54,944 bases of DNA from assembly GCA_002315595.1 (NCBI GenBank), contig DCHG01000019.1, positions 1-54,944 on the forward strand. The letters are read 5' to 3'. Shown here piece after piece: positions 1 through 7,759 of the stretch. This DNA comes from Clostridiales bacterium UBA1758 (GTDB lineage: Bacteria; Bacillota; Clostridia; Oscillospirales; UBA1758). The notes under the pieces were generated by a model. It was not told the DNA's origin, ran no database searches, and saw only the letters and a program-made list of their open reading frames with translations. A program made the position numbers and the translations under genes. Each line of letters starts with the position of its first letter. Position 1 is the first letter of the stretch.

Positions 1-526
1 TCCCCAAGCCGATCACGACCGCAAGCGGCGGAATGAAGCAGAAAATGACGAGCGTCAGTCGTGCATTGATCCTTGTCGCCATGATGAGCGCACTGATGAA
101 CATGACGGGCGAACGGACAAGCATACGGATCATCGTCATATACGCGTTTTGCATATAGGTGATATCCGTGGTCAGACGGGTGATAAGCGATGCGGTGGAG
201 AATTTATCGACATTCGAGAACGAAAAATCCTGAATTTTGTCGAAGATCTTTTTGCGGACATTTTTGGCAAGTCCTGTACCGGCGACCGCCGCAAAGCGAC
301 CTGCAAGCACGCCGAAGCACATTGAAACCATGCTCATTATGACCATGAGAATTCCGATTTTGAGGATATAGGGGAGACCGCCGTCCCCGTTCACGCCGAC
401 ATCGAGAATCTTTGCCATGAGAAATGGAATGGTGACTTCCATAAAGACTTCACCGATGACCATGATCGGCGAAAGGATACTCGGCAGTTTATACTTACCG
501 AGGTACCGCAGTACCTTTTTCCACAT
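1..526 (-). CDS. ABC exporter, N-terminal membrane domain (partial, cut by window edge)
   Basis: The minus-strand frame starts at ATG 526, behind an AGGAGG box about 11 bases upstream, and runs open off the left edge, so only about 175 N-terminal residues are seen. The product begins MWKKVLRYLGKYK and continues with hydrophobic helices. Between the early membrane helices lies the cytoplasmic-loop pattern of type IV ABC exporters (RKKIFDKIQDFSFSNVDKFS, then SLITRLTTDITYMQ). This is the permease half of a fused permease-ATPase exporter of the BmrC/BmrD or MsbA type, exporting drugs, lipids or peptides. Such exporters often occur in tandem heterodimeric pairs, so a partner gene probably lies beyond the edge (inference). 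The ATPase domain is not visible here. The substrate cannot be told. Confidence 0.88.
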   Translation of the reverse strand, partial: MWKKVLRYLGKYKLPSILSPIMVIGEVFMEVTIPFLMAKILDVGVNGDGGLPYILKIGILMVIMSMVSMCFGVLAGRFAAVAGTGLAKNVRKKIFDKIQDFSFSNVDKFSTASLITRLTTDITYMQNAYMTMIRMLVRSPVMFISALIMATRINARLTLVIFCFIPPLAVVIGLG

Positions 527-616
527 TGAAAGGCATACCTCCTTACAGTAATATAAACATTATAATAAAAATAAAATAAAAAGTCTTTATCAATTTATGA
601 ACTTTTCCGTTTTTCG

Positions 617-644
617 TTGACACTGACGAAAAAAAGCGTAAAAT
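617..644 (+). promoter_or_regulatory. Putative sigma-A promoter for the oxidoreductase-nagA operon
   Basis: A perfect -35 TTGACA (617-622) is followed after 16 bases by TAAAAT (639-644). It lies 34 bases upstream of the ATG at 678, in an AT-rich gap between two divergent genes. Confidence 0.6.
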
Positions 645-677
645 AAAAATAAAGAAAAATACTTGGGAGGACGAGAT

Positions 678-1556
678 ATGAAACGAATCGGAATTCTCGG
701 AACGGAAAATTCGCACGCTTATGCGTTTACGGAACTCATCAATCGCCCAAAAGAGGACGGCAACTACCGTTTTCCGAATGTACGGGTGACGGCACTTTAT
801 GCCCTTGAAAAGGCACCGAGCGAAAAAATACGGGACGAGATCGATTCGTCGATTACAATCGTCGACACCGTTGATGAAATGATCCCGCTTGTTGATTGCG
901 TCATTGTCACTGCAAGACACGGAAAATATCACAAACCATTTGCCGAGAAGTTTATTGAACGCGGAATGCCCGTATTTATTGATAAACCGTTTACGATCTC
1001 GGCACAGGACGCCCGTGATCTTGTGGAACTCGCCAAGGCGCACAATGTGCCGCTTTGCGGTGGATCGGGGTGCAAGTATTCGCTTGATATTGAGTCATTG
1101 CGCGATGAACTGAAATCGCTTCCAAAGGGCGAAATTTACGGTGCGGCGATGAATTTTCCGGCTCAGATGGACAGTGAATACGGTGGATTTTATTTCTATG
1201 CGCCCCATCTTTGCGAAATGGTGACGGCGGTTTTCGGTGCGGATTACAAATCGGTTACGGCGATGGAAAACGGCGGAAATCTGAATGTCCTGCTCGGATA
1301 TGAAAAGTTCAATGTTACGATGAATTTCATGCGGAACCACGAATATATCGCTATCGTGTATTGCGAAAACGGAAATATTGTCAAGGAAATCAAGATCGAA
1401 AATATCTACTTATACGAACTGGAAAAGTATATCGAAATGATTGAAACGGGTAAAATGCCCTGCGGATATAACGCGTTGCTTCAACCTGTTCTGATGCTGA
1501 ACGCGATCGAAAAATCTCTTGTCGAAAAACGAATGGTGGAAATTGAGGAGATATGA
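678..1556 (+). CDS. Gfo/Idh/MocA-family NAD(P)-dependent oxidoreductase
   Basis: A 292-residue protein. An in-frame TTG exists at 663, but the GGAGG at 665-669 sits inside that extension and is correctly spaced for ATG 678, so 678 is the start. It opens with a Rossmann strand (KRIGILGTENSHAYAF) and carries the family's DKP variant of the EKP motif (FIDKPF) after the second half of the nucleotide fold. The C-terminal half is the predicted substrate-binding alpha/beta domain. Members oxidise or reduce sugars, inositols and related polyols. The stop overlaps the start of nagA (ATGA), so the two are translationally coupled and probably serve one amino-sugar or sugar pathway (inference). The substrate is not predictable from sequence. 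The protein is on the short side for the family, which usually has 320-380 residues. Confidence 0.85.
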   Translation: MKRIGILGTENSHAYAFTELINRPKEDGNYRFPNVRVTALYALEKAPSEKIRDEIDSSITIVDTVDEMIPLVDCVIVTARHGKYHKPFAEKFIERGMPVFIDKPFTISAQDARDLVELAKAHNVPLCGGSGCKYSLDIESLRDELKSLPKGEIYGAAMNFPAQMDSEYGGFYFYAPHLCEMVTAVFGADYKSVTAMENGGNLNVLLGYEKFNVTMNFMRNHEYIAIVYCENGNIVKEIKIENIYLYELEKYIEMIETGKMPCGYNALLQPVLMLNAIEKSLVEKRMVEIEEI

Positions 1557-2731
1557 TGGAAATCAATCGAATTGTGAATGCCAAGGTTGTCACCCCTTAC
1601 CGCGTGATCGAAAACGGAGAGGTGAGATTTGAAAACGGCGTCATCACCTATGTCGGAGCGACGGAAAACAGACCGGAGCCTGCGTTTGATGCGGGCGGAA
1701 AGTATATTGCGCCGGGTTTTATTGACATTCACACTCACGGTGCTGGCAATTGTGACTTTATGGACAGTACGGTTGACGCTTTTCTCGGTGCGGCGGCAAC
1801 GCACGCGAAATATGGGACGGCGACGATTTTGCCGACATCCACTTCGTCAAGCCCTGAGGAACTTGTGACTTTTTTTTACGCCTATAATGAGGCGTTTCCG
1901 ATCTGTCCGACGGATCTGCCCGGCGTGCATTTGGAAGGCCCGTATTTTGCCGACGGACAGCGTGGCGCACAGGATCCGAAATACATCACGCCGCCACGAC
2001 CGGATGAGTACCGTGCCGCATTTGCGGAGTGTCCGAGAATTCTGCGGTGGAGTTCCGCACCCGAACTTCCGGGAACGGAAGAATTCGCACGCGAACTGGT
2101 CAGCCACGGCATCCTTCCCTCGATTGCTCATACCGACGCCGTCGACAGTGAGGTGATGCAGGCGTTTGAATGGGGTTACACCCATGTCACGCATCTGTAT
2201 TCGGGAATGTCCGGGCTTGTCCGCCGCAATGCTTATCGCTATCCGGGCGTGATCGAGGCGTCATATATGATCGACGAAATGACGGTCGAAATCATCGCTG
2301 ACGGATGTCATCTTCCGGCAAACCTTTTGAAACTGATCTATCGGGCGAAGGGGGCGGACAAGACCGCACTCGTCACCGATTCCATGCGCGGTGCGGGAAT
2401 GCCGGAAGGCAGTACGCCGTATCTCGGAAGCCTGACCGCCGGTCAAAAAGTCATCATTGAAGATGGCGTGGCGAAACTGATGGATCGGACGGCATTCGCG
2501 GGAAGCGTAGCCACCGCAGACCGATTGGTCAGAAATATGATCCGTTTGGCGGGCGCACCTTTGACGGACGCCGTGCGGATGATGACCTCGACGCCTGCCC
2601 GTATTATGGGCTGGAAAAACAAGGGCGTACTTGCATCCGGCAGGGACGCGGATTTTGCGATCTTCGACGAAGATATTCATGTTTCAATGACGATCTCACG
2701 AGGAAAGGTCATTTTTGACGAAAATAAGTAA
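1556..2731 (+). CDS. nagA: N-acetylglucosamine-6-phosphate deacetylase
   Basis: An amidohydrolase-superfamily enzyme removing the acetyl group from GlcNAc-6-phosphate in amino-sugar and cell-wall recycling in the cytoplasm. The metal-site motifs appear in order: FIDIHTHG near residue 60, HLEGPY near 130, SIAHTD and THLYSGMSG near 190-215, and the catalytic Asp in LVTDSM near 275. Length (391-392 residues) is normal for NagA. Two ATGs are adjacent, at 1553 and 1556. GAGGAG at 1545-1550 fits the second better, though 1553 would give the classic ATGA overlap with the upstream gene. No nagB (deaminase) lies next to it. A strong terminator follows. Confidence 0.95.
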   Translation: MEINRIVNAKVVTPYRVIENGEVRFENGVITYVGATENRPEPAFDAGGKYIAPGFIDIHTHGAGNCDFMDSTVDAFLGAAATHAKYGTATILPTSTSSSPEELVTFFYAYNEAFPICPTDLPGVHLEGPYFADGQRGAQDPKYITPPRPDEYRAAFAECPRILRWSSAPELPGTEEFARELVSHGILPSIAHTDAVDSEVMQAFEWGYTHVTHLYSGMSGLVRRNAYRYPGVIEASYMIDEMTVEIIADGCHLPANLLKLIYRAKGADKTALVTDSMRGAGMPEGSTPYLGSLTAGQKVIIEDGVAKLMDRTAFAGSVATADRLVRNMIRLAGAPLTDAVRMMTSTPARIMGWKNKGVLASGRDADFAIFDEDIHVSMTISRGKVIFDENK

Positions 2732-2749
2732 TTTAAATATTAATGCAGA

Positions 2750-2780
2750 AGCGTTCCCGACAAACGGGAACGCTTTTTTG
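2750..2780 (+). terminator. Rho-independent terminator after nagA
   Basis: A ten-base-pair stem, AGCGTTCCCG with CGGGAACGCT around an ACAAA loop, is followed by six T residues. Confidence 0.9.
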
Positions 2781-2797
2781 TATAATTGCGGTATTTT

Positions 2798-4048
2798 TTA
2801 TTTGTTGATGTAATCCTTGCCGAGTTTTCCGTAGGCTTCGGCGATTTTGATGATGAGTTCGGTACAGTCATCCATCTGTTCGACGCAGGCAAGTTCAAAG
2901 CAACCGTGGTGGTTATAGGAGCCGGTGCCGAGGTTTGGGCAGGGAAGTCCCATATACGAAAGGCGGGATCCGTCCGTACCACCGCGAACGGGTACGGTGA
3001 CCGGTGTTCCACCGAGAGCACGGACACATTCATACGCGATATTGATTAGATGACGGTGCGGTTCGACCATTTCACGCATATTGCGGTAACTGTCACGGAT
3101 TTCCACGACCGCAGTGCCTTCGCCGTAACGGCGGTTGATTTCCTCGACGGCCTTGCGGACGACCTCTTTTTTGGCGGTCAACTTGTCCCAATCGTGGTCA
3201 CGGAGGATATAGCGGAGTTTCGCCGAACTGACATCGCCCTTCATTTCAATGAGGTGGTAGAAGCCCTCGTAGCCTTCGGTGTATTCCGGGCGTTCGAGTT
3301 GTGGCAGAAGCATATCAAATTGTTCGGCAATGCGTGCGGCATTGAGCATCGCATTTTTGCCTGCACCCGGATGAATACTCTTGCCCGTGATCGTGAGATC
3401 CGCGGAAGCGGCGTTGAAGGTTTCGTATACGACGCCACCGAAACTTCCGCCGTCGACAGTATAGGCAAAATCCGCACCAAAGCGTTTGACATCGAACAGG
3501 TCGGCACCACGACCGATCTCTTCATCCGGCGTAAAACCGATCCTGATCGGACCGTGTTTGATTTCCGGGTGGTTGACAAGATTTTCCGCCATTGTGATGA
3601 TTTCGGCAATTCCCGCCTTGTCATCTGCACCGAGAAGAGTTGTGCCGTCGGTGACGAGAAGCGTTTTGCCGACGAGATCGCCTAAAAATGCGCAATCGCT
3701 TTCCAACAGCGAAATGTTTTTTTCGGCGTTCAAAAGGATGTCACCGCCTCGATAATTTTCGATCAGACGCGGTTTGATATCGGTGAAGGGGACGACATCG
3801 ACGACATCCATATGCGCAATAAATCCGATTACCGCGCCGTCGTAATTGTCGATATTTCCGTCAATTGAGGCGAAAAGATAGCCGTTTTCATCGACGGTAA
3901 CATCACACAACCCGATTGTGCGAAGTTCATCCGCAAGTGCGTTGGCAAACGCCGTTTGCGCATGGGTACTGGGGCATTGAGGGCAGTTTTCATCCGACGC
4001 GGTCGGAAATGCCGCGTACTTAATCAATCTTTCATAGGCTCTCATCAT
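2798..4048 (-). CDS. pepT: Peptidase T (tripeptide aminopeptidase)
   Basis: An M20-family dinuclear zinc aminopeptidase that removes the N-terminal residue of tripeptides in the cytoplasm; 416 residues, as usual for PepT. Visible landmarks are IGFIAHMDVVD (metal His and Asp), LGADDKAGIAEI (bridging Asp), FTPDEEIGRGAD (catalytic Glu and metal Glu), YTVDGGSFG, the dimerisation-domain motif SIHPGAGKNAMLNA, and PVRGGTDGSRLS followed by GTGSYNHHGCFE near the C terminus. ATG codons at 4048 and 4045 are both possible behind an AAAGGGG box. It is the last gene of a minus-strand operon with the SuhB-like phosphatase (9-base gap) and a GNAT acetyltransferase. Confidence 0.95.
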   Translation of the reverse strand: MMRAYERLIKYAAFPTASDENCPQCPSTHAQTAFANALADELRTIGLCDVTVDENGYLFASIDGNIDNYDGAVIGFIAHMDVVDVVPFTDIKPRLIENYRGGDILLNAEKNISLLESDCAFLGDLVGKTLLVTDGTTLLGADDKAGIAEIITMAENLVNHPEIKHGPIRIGFTPDEEIGRGADLFDVKRFGADFAYTVDGGSFGGVVYETFNAASADLTITGKSIHPGAGKNAMLNAARIAEQFDMLLPQLERPEYTEGYEGFYHLIEMKGDVSSAKLRYILRDHDWDKLTAKKEVVRKAVEEINRRYGEGTAVVEIRDSYRNMREMVEPHRHLINIAYECVRALGGTPVTVPVRGGTDGSRLSYMGLPCPNLGTGSYNHHGCFELACVEQMDDCTELIIKIAEAYGKLGKDYINK

Positions 4049-4057
4049 CGTTCCCCT

Positions 4058-4810
4058 TTACTTGATATATTTCAGAAATTCTTCCGTTGCCGCAGGCGTG
4101 CCCGCAAGCACGGAGCATTTTTGGTGAAGGTCGATCTTTCCGCCGTCCATATTCATCACGACGCCGCCCGCTTCACGGATGATGACATCACTTGCGGCGA
4201 AATCCCACGGGCAAAGCCTTGCCTCGAAAAACACGTCGCAGCAACCGCGGGCGATACTGCACAAATCAATTGCGGCGGAACCCGAACGGCGAAGGTCGGC
4301 GGCGTGGTCGTAGGCGACGGTCATGGCTTTCAGCGTTTGATCGCGGATATCGGAATAGTAGACCGCCGTTCCGAACAACACAAGACTGGATTTGAGTGGC
4401 TTGCCGGACACATGGATCGCTTCTCCGTTTACAAATGCGCCTTTGCCTTTTTCGGCAGAAAACAGTTCGTCGGCATACGGATTGTAGACGATGCCCGCGA
4501 TCACTTCATCGCCGTCGGCAAGTCCGACGGAAATGCTACTGTGATTGTAGCCACGCATGAAATTCGTCGTTCCGTCGATCGGATCGACGATAAAGCGAAG
4601 ACCGTCGGAGTCCTCACATTCACCTTCTTCGCCGACAAAGGCGGCTTCCGGCATGAGTTTATAAAGCCCTTCCCGGAGCATTTGTTGAACCATAACATCA
4701 TATTCCGTAACGAAATTCGCGTGCCCGTCCTTTGACTCAATATGGGTTGCACGGGCGTGAACGACGACTTCTCCGGCTTTTCGAATTAGTGTTTCTATTT
4801 CGGAATTCAT
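4058..4810 (-). CDS. suhB: Inositol-monophosphatase-family phosphatase (SuhB-like)
   Basis: A 250-residue magnesium- and lithium-sensitive-type sugar phosphatase. The family metal motifs are present in order: FVGEEGE near residue 66, the hallmark DPIDGTTNF near 80, and WDFAASDVIIREAGG near 205. The family hydrolyses inositol-1-phosphate and related substrates such as fructose-1,6-bisphosphate, NADP or PAP, so the exact substrate is open. The start overlaps the stop of the upstream acetyltransferase by four bases (ATGA). The GAGGT box lies inside the end of that gene, so translation is coupled. Confidence 0.88.
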   Translation of the reverse strand: MNSEIETLIRKAGEVVVHARATHIESKDGHANFVTEYDVMVQQMLREGLYKLMPEAAFVGEEGECEDSDGLRFIVDPIDGTTNFMRGYNHSSISVGLADGDEVIAGIVYNPYADELFSAEKGKGAFVNGEAIHVSGKPLKSSLVLFGTAVYYSDIRDQTLKAMTVAYDHAADLRRSGSAAIDLCSIARGCCDVFFEARLCPWDFAASDVIIREAGGVVMNMDGGKIDLHQKCSVLAGTPAATEEFLKYIK

Positions 4811-5361
4811 AGCATTTTGACCTCTTTTTCGTACATTTTCGGCGGAAAAAGTTTGTGATAGACCGAAATGAGATCCGATCGCACGTCTTCGTCATCAATG
4901 GTTTCGGGGAAAAAACCCATAATGGCGAAATATACCCCGAAGACGCGTGCGCGTACGCCGGTCATACGAACGCCCGCACGGTCGTAAAATGCAATACGAC
5001 GGGTGCGTAGTTTCAGTTCATCGTCGTTTTCCGCGTGTTCGGGATCTTCGACTTCGAGCATGATCGAGCCGCCTGCGGCTTCGCGAATGTTTTTGATAAA
5101 TTCACTGCCGATTCCCGCACCGCGCTTTTCGGGAGAAATGGCATAGTAGTCGAGAAGCGGCGTTCCCGCCTTCGGTCGGGCAATAAGTGCGTAGCCGATC
5201 AATTTTTCCCCTTCGAATGCGCCCAATCCGAAGTATTCATCCATTTCGAATAGACGGGAAATGATCGAAAACGGACGAAGTTCCTGTGGCGGAAAGTCGC
5301 GTTTTAATTCGTTGGAATGAATTTGCTTTATTTCCTGAAAGGTTAAATTTCTGACGAACAT
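4807..5361 (-). CDS. GNAT-family N-acetyltransferase
   Basis: A 184-residue protein with the GNAT fold. A strand containing LIGYALIARP is followed by DYYAISPEKRGAGIGSEFI, whose R-G-A-G-I-G loop binds the pyrophosphate of acetyl-CoA. Later segments (RRIAFYDRAGVRMTG) match the C-terminal strands that close the substrate site. It is the first gene of the operon with the SuhB-like phosphatase and pepT, read from the promoter at 5392-5420. The acceptor (an amino acid, peptide or small amine) cannot be assigned. The last residues overlap the next gene by four bases. Confidence 0.8.
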   Translation of the reverse strand: MFVRNLTFQEIKQIHSNELKRDFPPQELRPFSIISRLFEMDEYFGLGAFEGEKLIGYALIARPKAGTPLLDYYAISPEKRGAGIGSEFIKNIREAAGGSIMLEVEDPEHAENDDELKLRTRRIAFYDRAGVRMTGVRARVFGVYFAIMGFFPETIDDEDVRSDLISVYHKLFPPKMYEKEVKML

Positions 5362-5391
5362 GGCGCCTCCGTGACTCGTGATGTTTTATGT

Positions 5392-5420
5392 ATTATACTC
5401 CTTTTCGTCGAAAAGTGCAA
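5392..5420 (-). promoter_or_regulatory. Putative sigma-A promoter for the GNAT-suhB-pepT operon
   Basis: On the minus strand, TTGCAC (5420-5415) and TATAAT (5397-5392) are 17 bases apart, 31 bases upstream of the start at 5361. Confidence 0.65.
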
Positions 5421-5477
5421 AATAAAACAATGCAAATCAATCGGGGACAATTAACGGAATATCGTCACATTTGCACA

Positions 5478-5506
5478 TTGAAAGAAAGATAAATAAATGA
5501 TATAAT
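5478..5506 (+). promoter_or_regulatory. Putative sigma-A promoter for the MATE-protease operon
   Basis: TTGAAA (5478-5483) and a perfect TATAAT (5501-5506) are separated by 17 bases. The ATG at 5550 lies 43 bases downstream. Confidence 0.7.
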
Positions 5507-5549
5507 CACGACATTGTGTAATAATATGGATAAAAGAAAGGAATAACGG

Positions 5550-6962
5550 ATGTTTCAAAGAATCAAAGCCTTGTTCGGTCCGCAGGATATGACCAAAGGC
5601 AGTACAATGTCTGCACTTGTCAATTTCTCGGTTCCGCTTTTGATTGGTAACTTTGCCCAGCAACTTTACAGTACAGTGGACTCCATCGTCGTCGGAAAAT
5701 ATGTCGGTGATGAGGCTCTATCCGCAATCGGTGCAACAAACCCGATTATCAATCTTCTTCTTGTTTTGTTTATGGCGATCGCCACCGGTGCGGGAATTAT
5801 GGTCGCACAGTATTTCGGTGCAAAAGCAAGAGATGAACTTTCCAAATCCGTCGGCAACTCCATTACGCTGATCACGATCGCTTCTCTTGCCATTACCGCC
5901 ATCGGTATTCCGCTTGCCGATGCACTTCTCACGGTCACAAAAACCCCGGTTGAGATCTATTCGCTTGCAAAAGATTACCTTGTCATCATCCTGATCGGTA
6001 TGGTCGGAAGCGGATTTTACAATATTATTTCGGGAATTCTGCGTGGACTCGGCGAATCTATTTTCCCGCTTTTGGCACTGCTTCTTGCTTCGGGACTGAA
6101 CATTGTTCTTGACATTTGGTTTGTCGCGGGACTGAAAATGAGTGTCGCGGGCGCCGCTTGGGCAACGATCATTTCACAGTCCGTTTCGGCAGTATTCTGT
6201 ATCATCAAACTGTTCACGCTCAAAAAACACGTTGACCTTAGTGCAAAAGAATTCGTCCCGGAAGGAAAATATACAGGTCAACTTTTGAAACTCGGTCTGC
6301 CCGCAGGTCTGACTCAGGCGATCTTCTCGCTTTCCATGGTCACCGTTCAGGCACTCACCAACAGCATGGGTTACCGCGTTGTCACGACCTCGACCGCGGT
6401 TATGAGAATTGACGGATTTGCGATGCTTCCGAACTTCACGTTCGGCATGGCGATCTCGACCTTTGTCGGACAGAATATGGGTGCGGGCAAAATGGATCGC
6501 GTCAAAAAAGGCATCAAGGATTGCACAAAACTCGGTCTTTCGACTTCGGTCGTTCTTGTTGCCTGCTTGAATGTGTTTGCGACGTTCCTGCTGAAACTCT
6601 TTACGACGACCGATGATGTTATTTCACTCGGTATTTCCGCAATTCGCGTACTTTCCTTTGGATATATCGCCATGGCGGTTATGCAGATCTTCGGTGGAAC
6701 CATGCGCGGTGCGGGCGATACTATGCCGACGATGTGGATCTCTTTGATCACCACGGTCGTGATCCGCGTCCCGCTTGCTTATCTTCTCGCGTATCTGACA
6801 CGCAGTGAAACCTATGAACACGGCAATCCGATCGTTCTGTTTGTGTCGCTACTGACCTCGTGGGTGATCGGTGCGGCGGCGAACTATTTCTGGTATCGTC
6901 GCGGTAAATGGATGCAAAAGGGACTTGTCAAACACGACGATCCCGTGGAGGTCGCCGAATAA
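5550..6962 (+). CDS. MATE-family cation-coupled multidrug/metabolite exporter
   Basis: A 470-residue integral membrane protein of about twelve hydrophobic segments, the usual MATE size and architecture in two six-helix halves. The N-terminal half has the DinF/NorM-like opening (SALVNFSVPLLIGNFAQQLYSTVDSIVVG) and the second half repeats the pattern (GLPAGLTQAIFSLSMVTVQA). MATE carriers exchange Na+ or H+ for organic cations or metabolites across the inner membrane. Translation starts at ATG 5550 behind GAAAGGAA. A protease gene follows after 30 bases, probably in the same transcript. The substrate is unknown. Confidence 0.9.
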   Translation: MFQRIKALFGPQDMTKGSTMSALVNFSVPLLIGNFAQQLYSTVDSIVVGKYVGDEALSAIGATNPIINLLLVLFMAIATGAGIMVAQYFGAKARDELSKSVGNSITLITIASLAITAIGIPLADALLTVTKTPVEIYSLAKDYLVIILIGMVGSGFYNIISGILRGLGESIFPLLALLLASGLNIVLDIWFVAGLKMSVAGAAWATIISQSVSAVFCIIKLFTLKKHVDLSAKEFVPEGKYTGQLLKLGLPAGLTQAIFSLSMVTVQALTNSMGYRVVTTSTAVMRIDGFAMLPNFTFGMAISTFVGQNMGAGKMDRVKKGIKDCTKLGLSTSVVLVACLNVFATFLLKLFTTTDDVISLGISAIRVLSFGYIAMAVMQIFGGTMRGAGDTMPTMWISLITTVVIRVPLAYLLAYLTRSETYEHGNPIVLFVSLLTSWVIGAAANYFWYRRGKWMQKGLVKHDDPVEVAE

Positions 6963-6992
6963 GCGAACGCTTTTCCCGAACGGAGGGGTAAA

Positions 6993-7706
6993 ATGCCATA
7001 TTTTGATTGGACATATGTCGTTTTCGTTTTGCCGGCACTTTTGATTACGCTGATTGCAAGTGCCTCGGTAAAGGCAACATTCAACAAATACAGCCGCCAT
7101 GCGTCACTTCGTGGTATGACCGGGGCAGAGGCGGTACGGCGCGTACTCGGCGCACACGGACTTGGCTATATTGTGGTGGAACGCGTCAGCGGTCAGTTGA
7201 CGGATCATTTCGATCCGAAAAATCAAATTCTGCGCCTTTCCGATTCGACGTTTTCAAGTACCTCTACTGCCGCGATCGGTGTTGCCGCACATGAGGCAGG
7301 ACACGCCATTCAACACGCAGAAAACTATGGCCCCGCAAAACTTCGTTCGGCGATCGTACCGATGACAAATCTCGGCTCTAAATTGTCGATGCCGCTGATC
7401 ATTGCGGGAATCATTCTCAGTTATTTTGCAATGGATCTGATTGTGATCGCCTATGTCGGCATCATCTGCTTCGGCGCGTGTGTTTTATTTCAACTTGTGA
7501 CGCTCCCGACGGAATTCGATGCAAGCAGACGTGCCATCAAGGTACTTAGCAGTACGGGGATTTTGGATCAAAGCGAGATCAAGGATGTTAAAAAAGTGCT
7601 CACGGCTGCCGCCATGACATATGTGGCGGCACTTGCAAGCACAGTATTGCAGATGCTTCGGTTGATCGTCATCGTCGGGCAAAGTTCCGGACGACGGAGA
7701 GATTAA
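6993..7706 (+). CDS. Membrane zinc metallopeptidase, YugP family
   Basis: A 237-residue protein matching the Zn_peptidase_2 (YugP) family. An N-terminal membrane helix (residues 8-26) is followed by a cytoplasmic region with the zinc site HEAGH at residues 100-104. The likely third ligand Glu follows in TLPTEFDASRRA, between or after two further hydrophobic segments (about 130-170). Length is typical. The family is widespread in Bacillota, but its substrates are not well defined, so membrane protein quality control is only an inference. A GGAGGGG box precedes the ATG. It ends at a strong bidirectional terminator shared with the convergent lipase-like gene. Confidence 0.88.
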   Translation: MPYFDWTYVVFVLPALLITLIASASVKATFNKYSRHASLRGMTGAEAVRRVLGAHGLGYIVVERVSGQLTDHFDPKNQILRLSDSTFSSTSTAAIGVAAHEAGHAIQHAENYGPAKLRSAIVPMTNLGSKLSMPLIIAGIILSYFAMDLIVIAYVGIICFGACVLFQLVTLPTEFDASRRAIKVLSSTGILDQSEIKDVKKVLTAAAMTYVAALASTVLQMLRLIVIVGQSSGRRRD

Positions 7707-7711
7707 GAGAA

Positions 7712-7745
7712 AAAACGGACTTCGGTGTATGCCGAAGTCCGTTTT
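7712..7745. terminator. Bidirectional Rho-independent terminator
   Basis: A perfect 14-base-pair stem (AAAACGGACTTCGG and its complement) surrounds a TGTATG loop, with A and T runs at the two ends. It can therefore end both the plus-strand protease transcript and the minus-strand lipase-like transcript. Confidence 0.9.
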
Positions 7746-7759
7746 GGTTTGTGGTTTCG

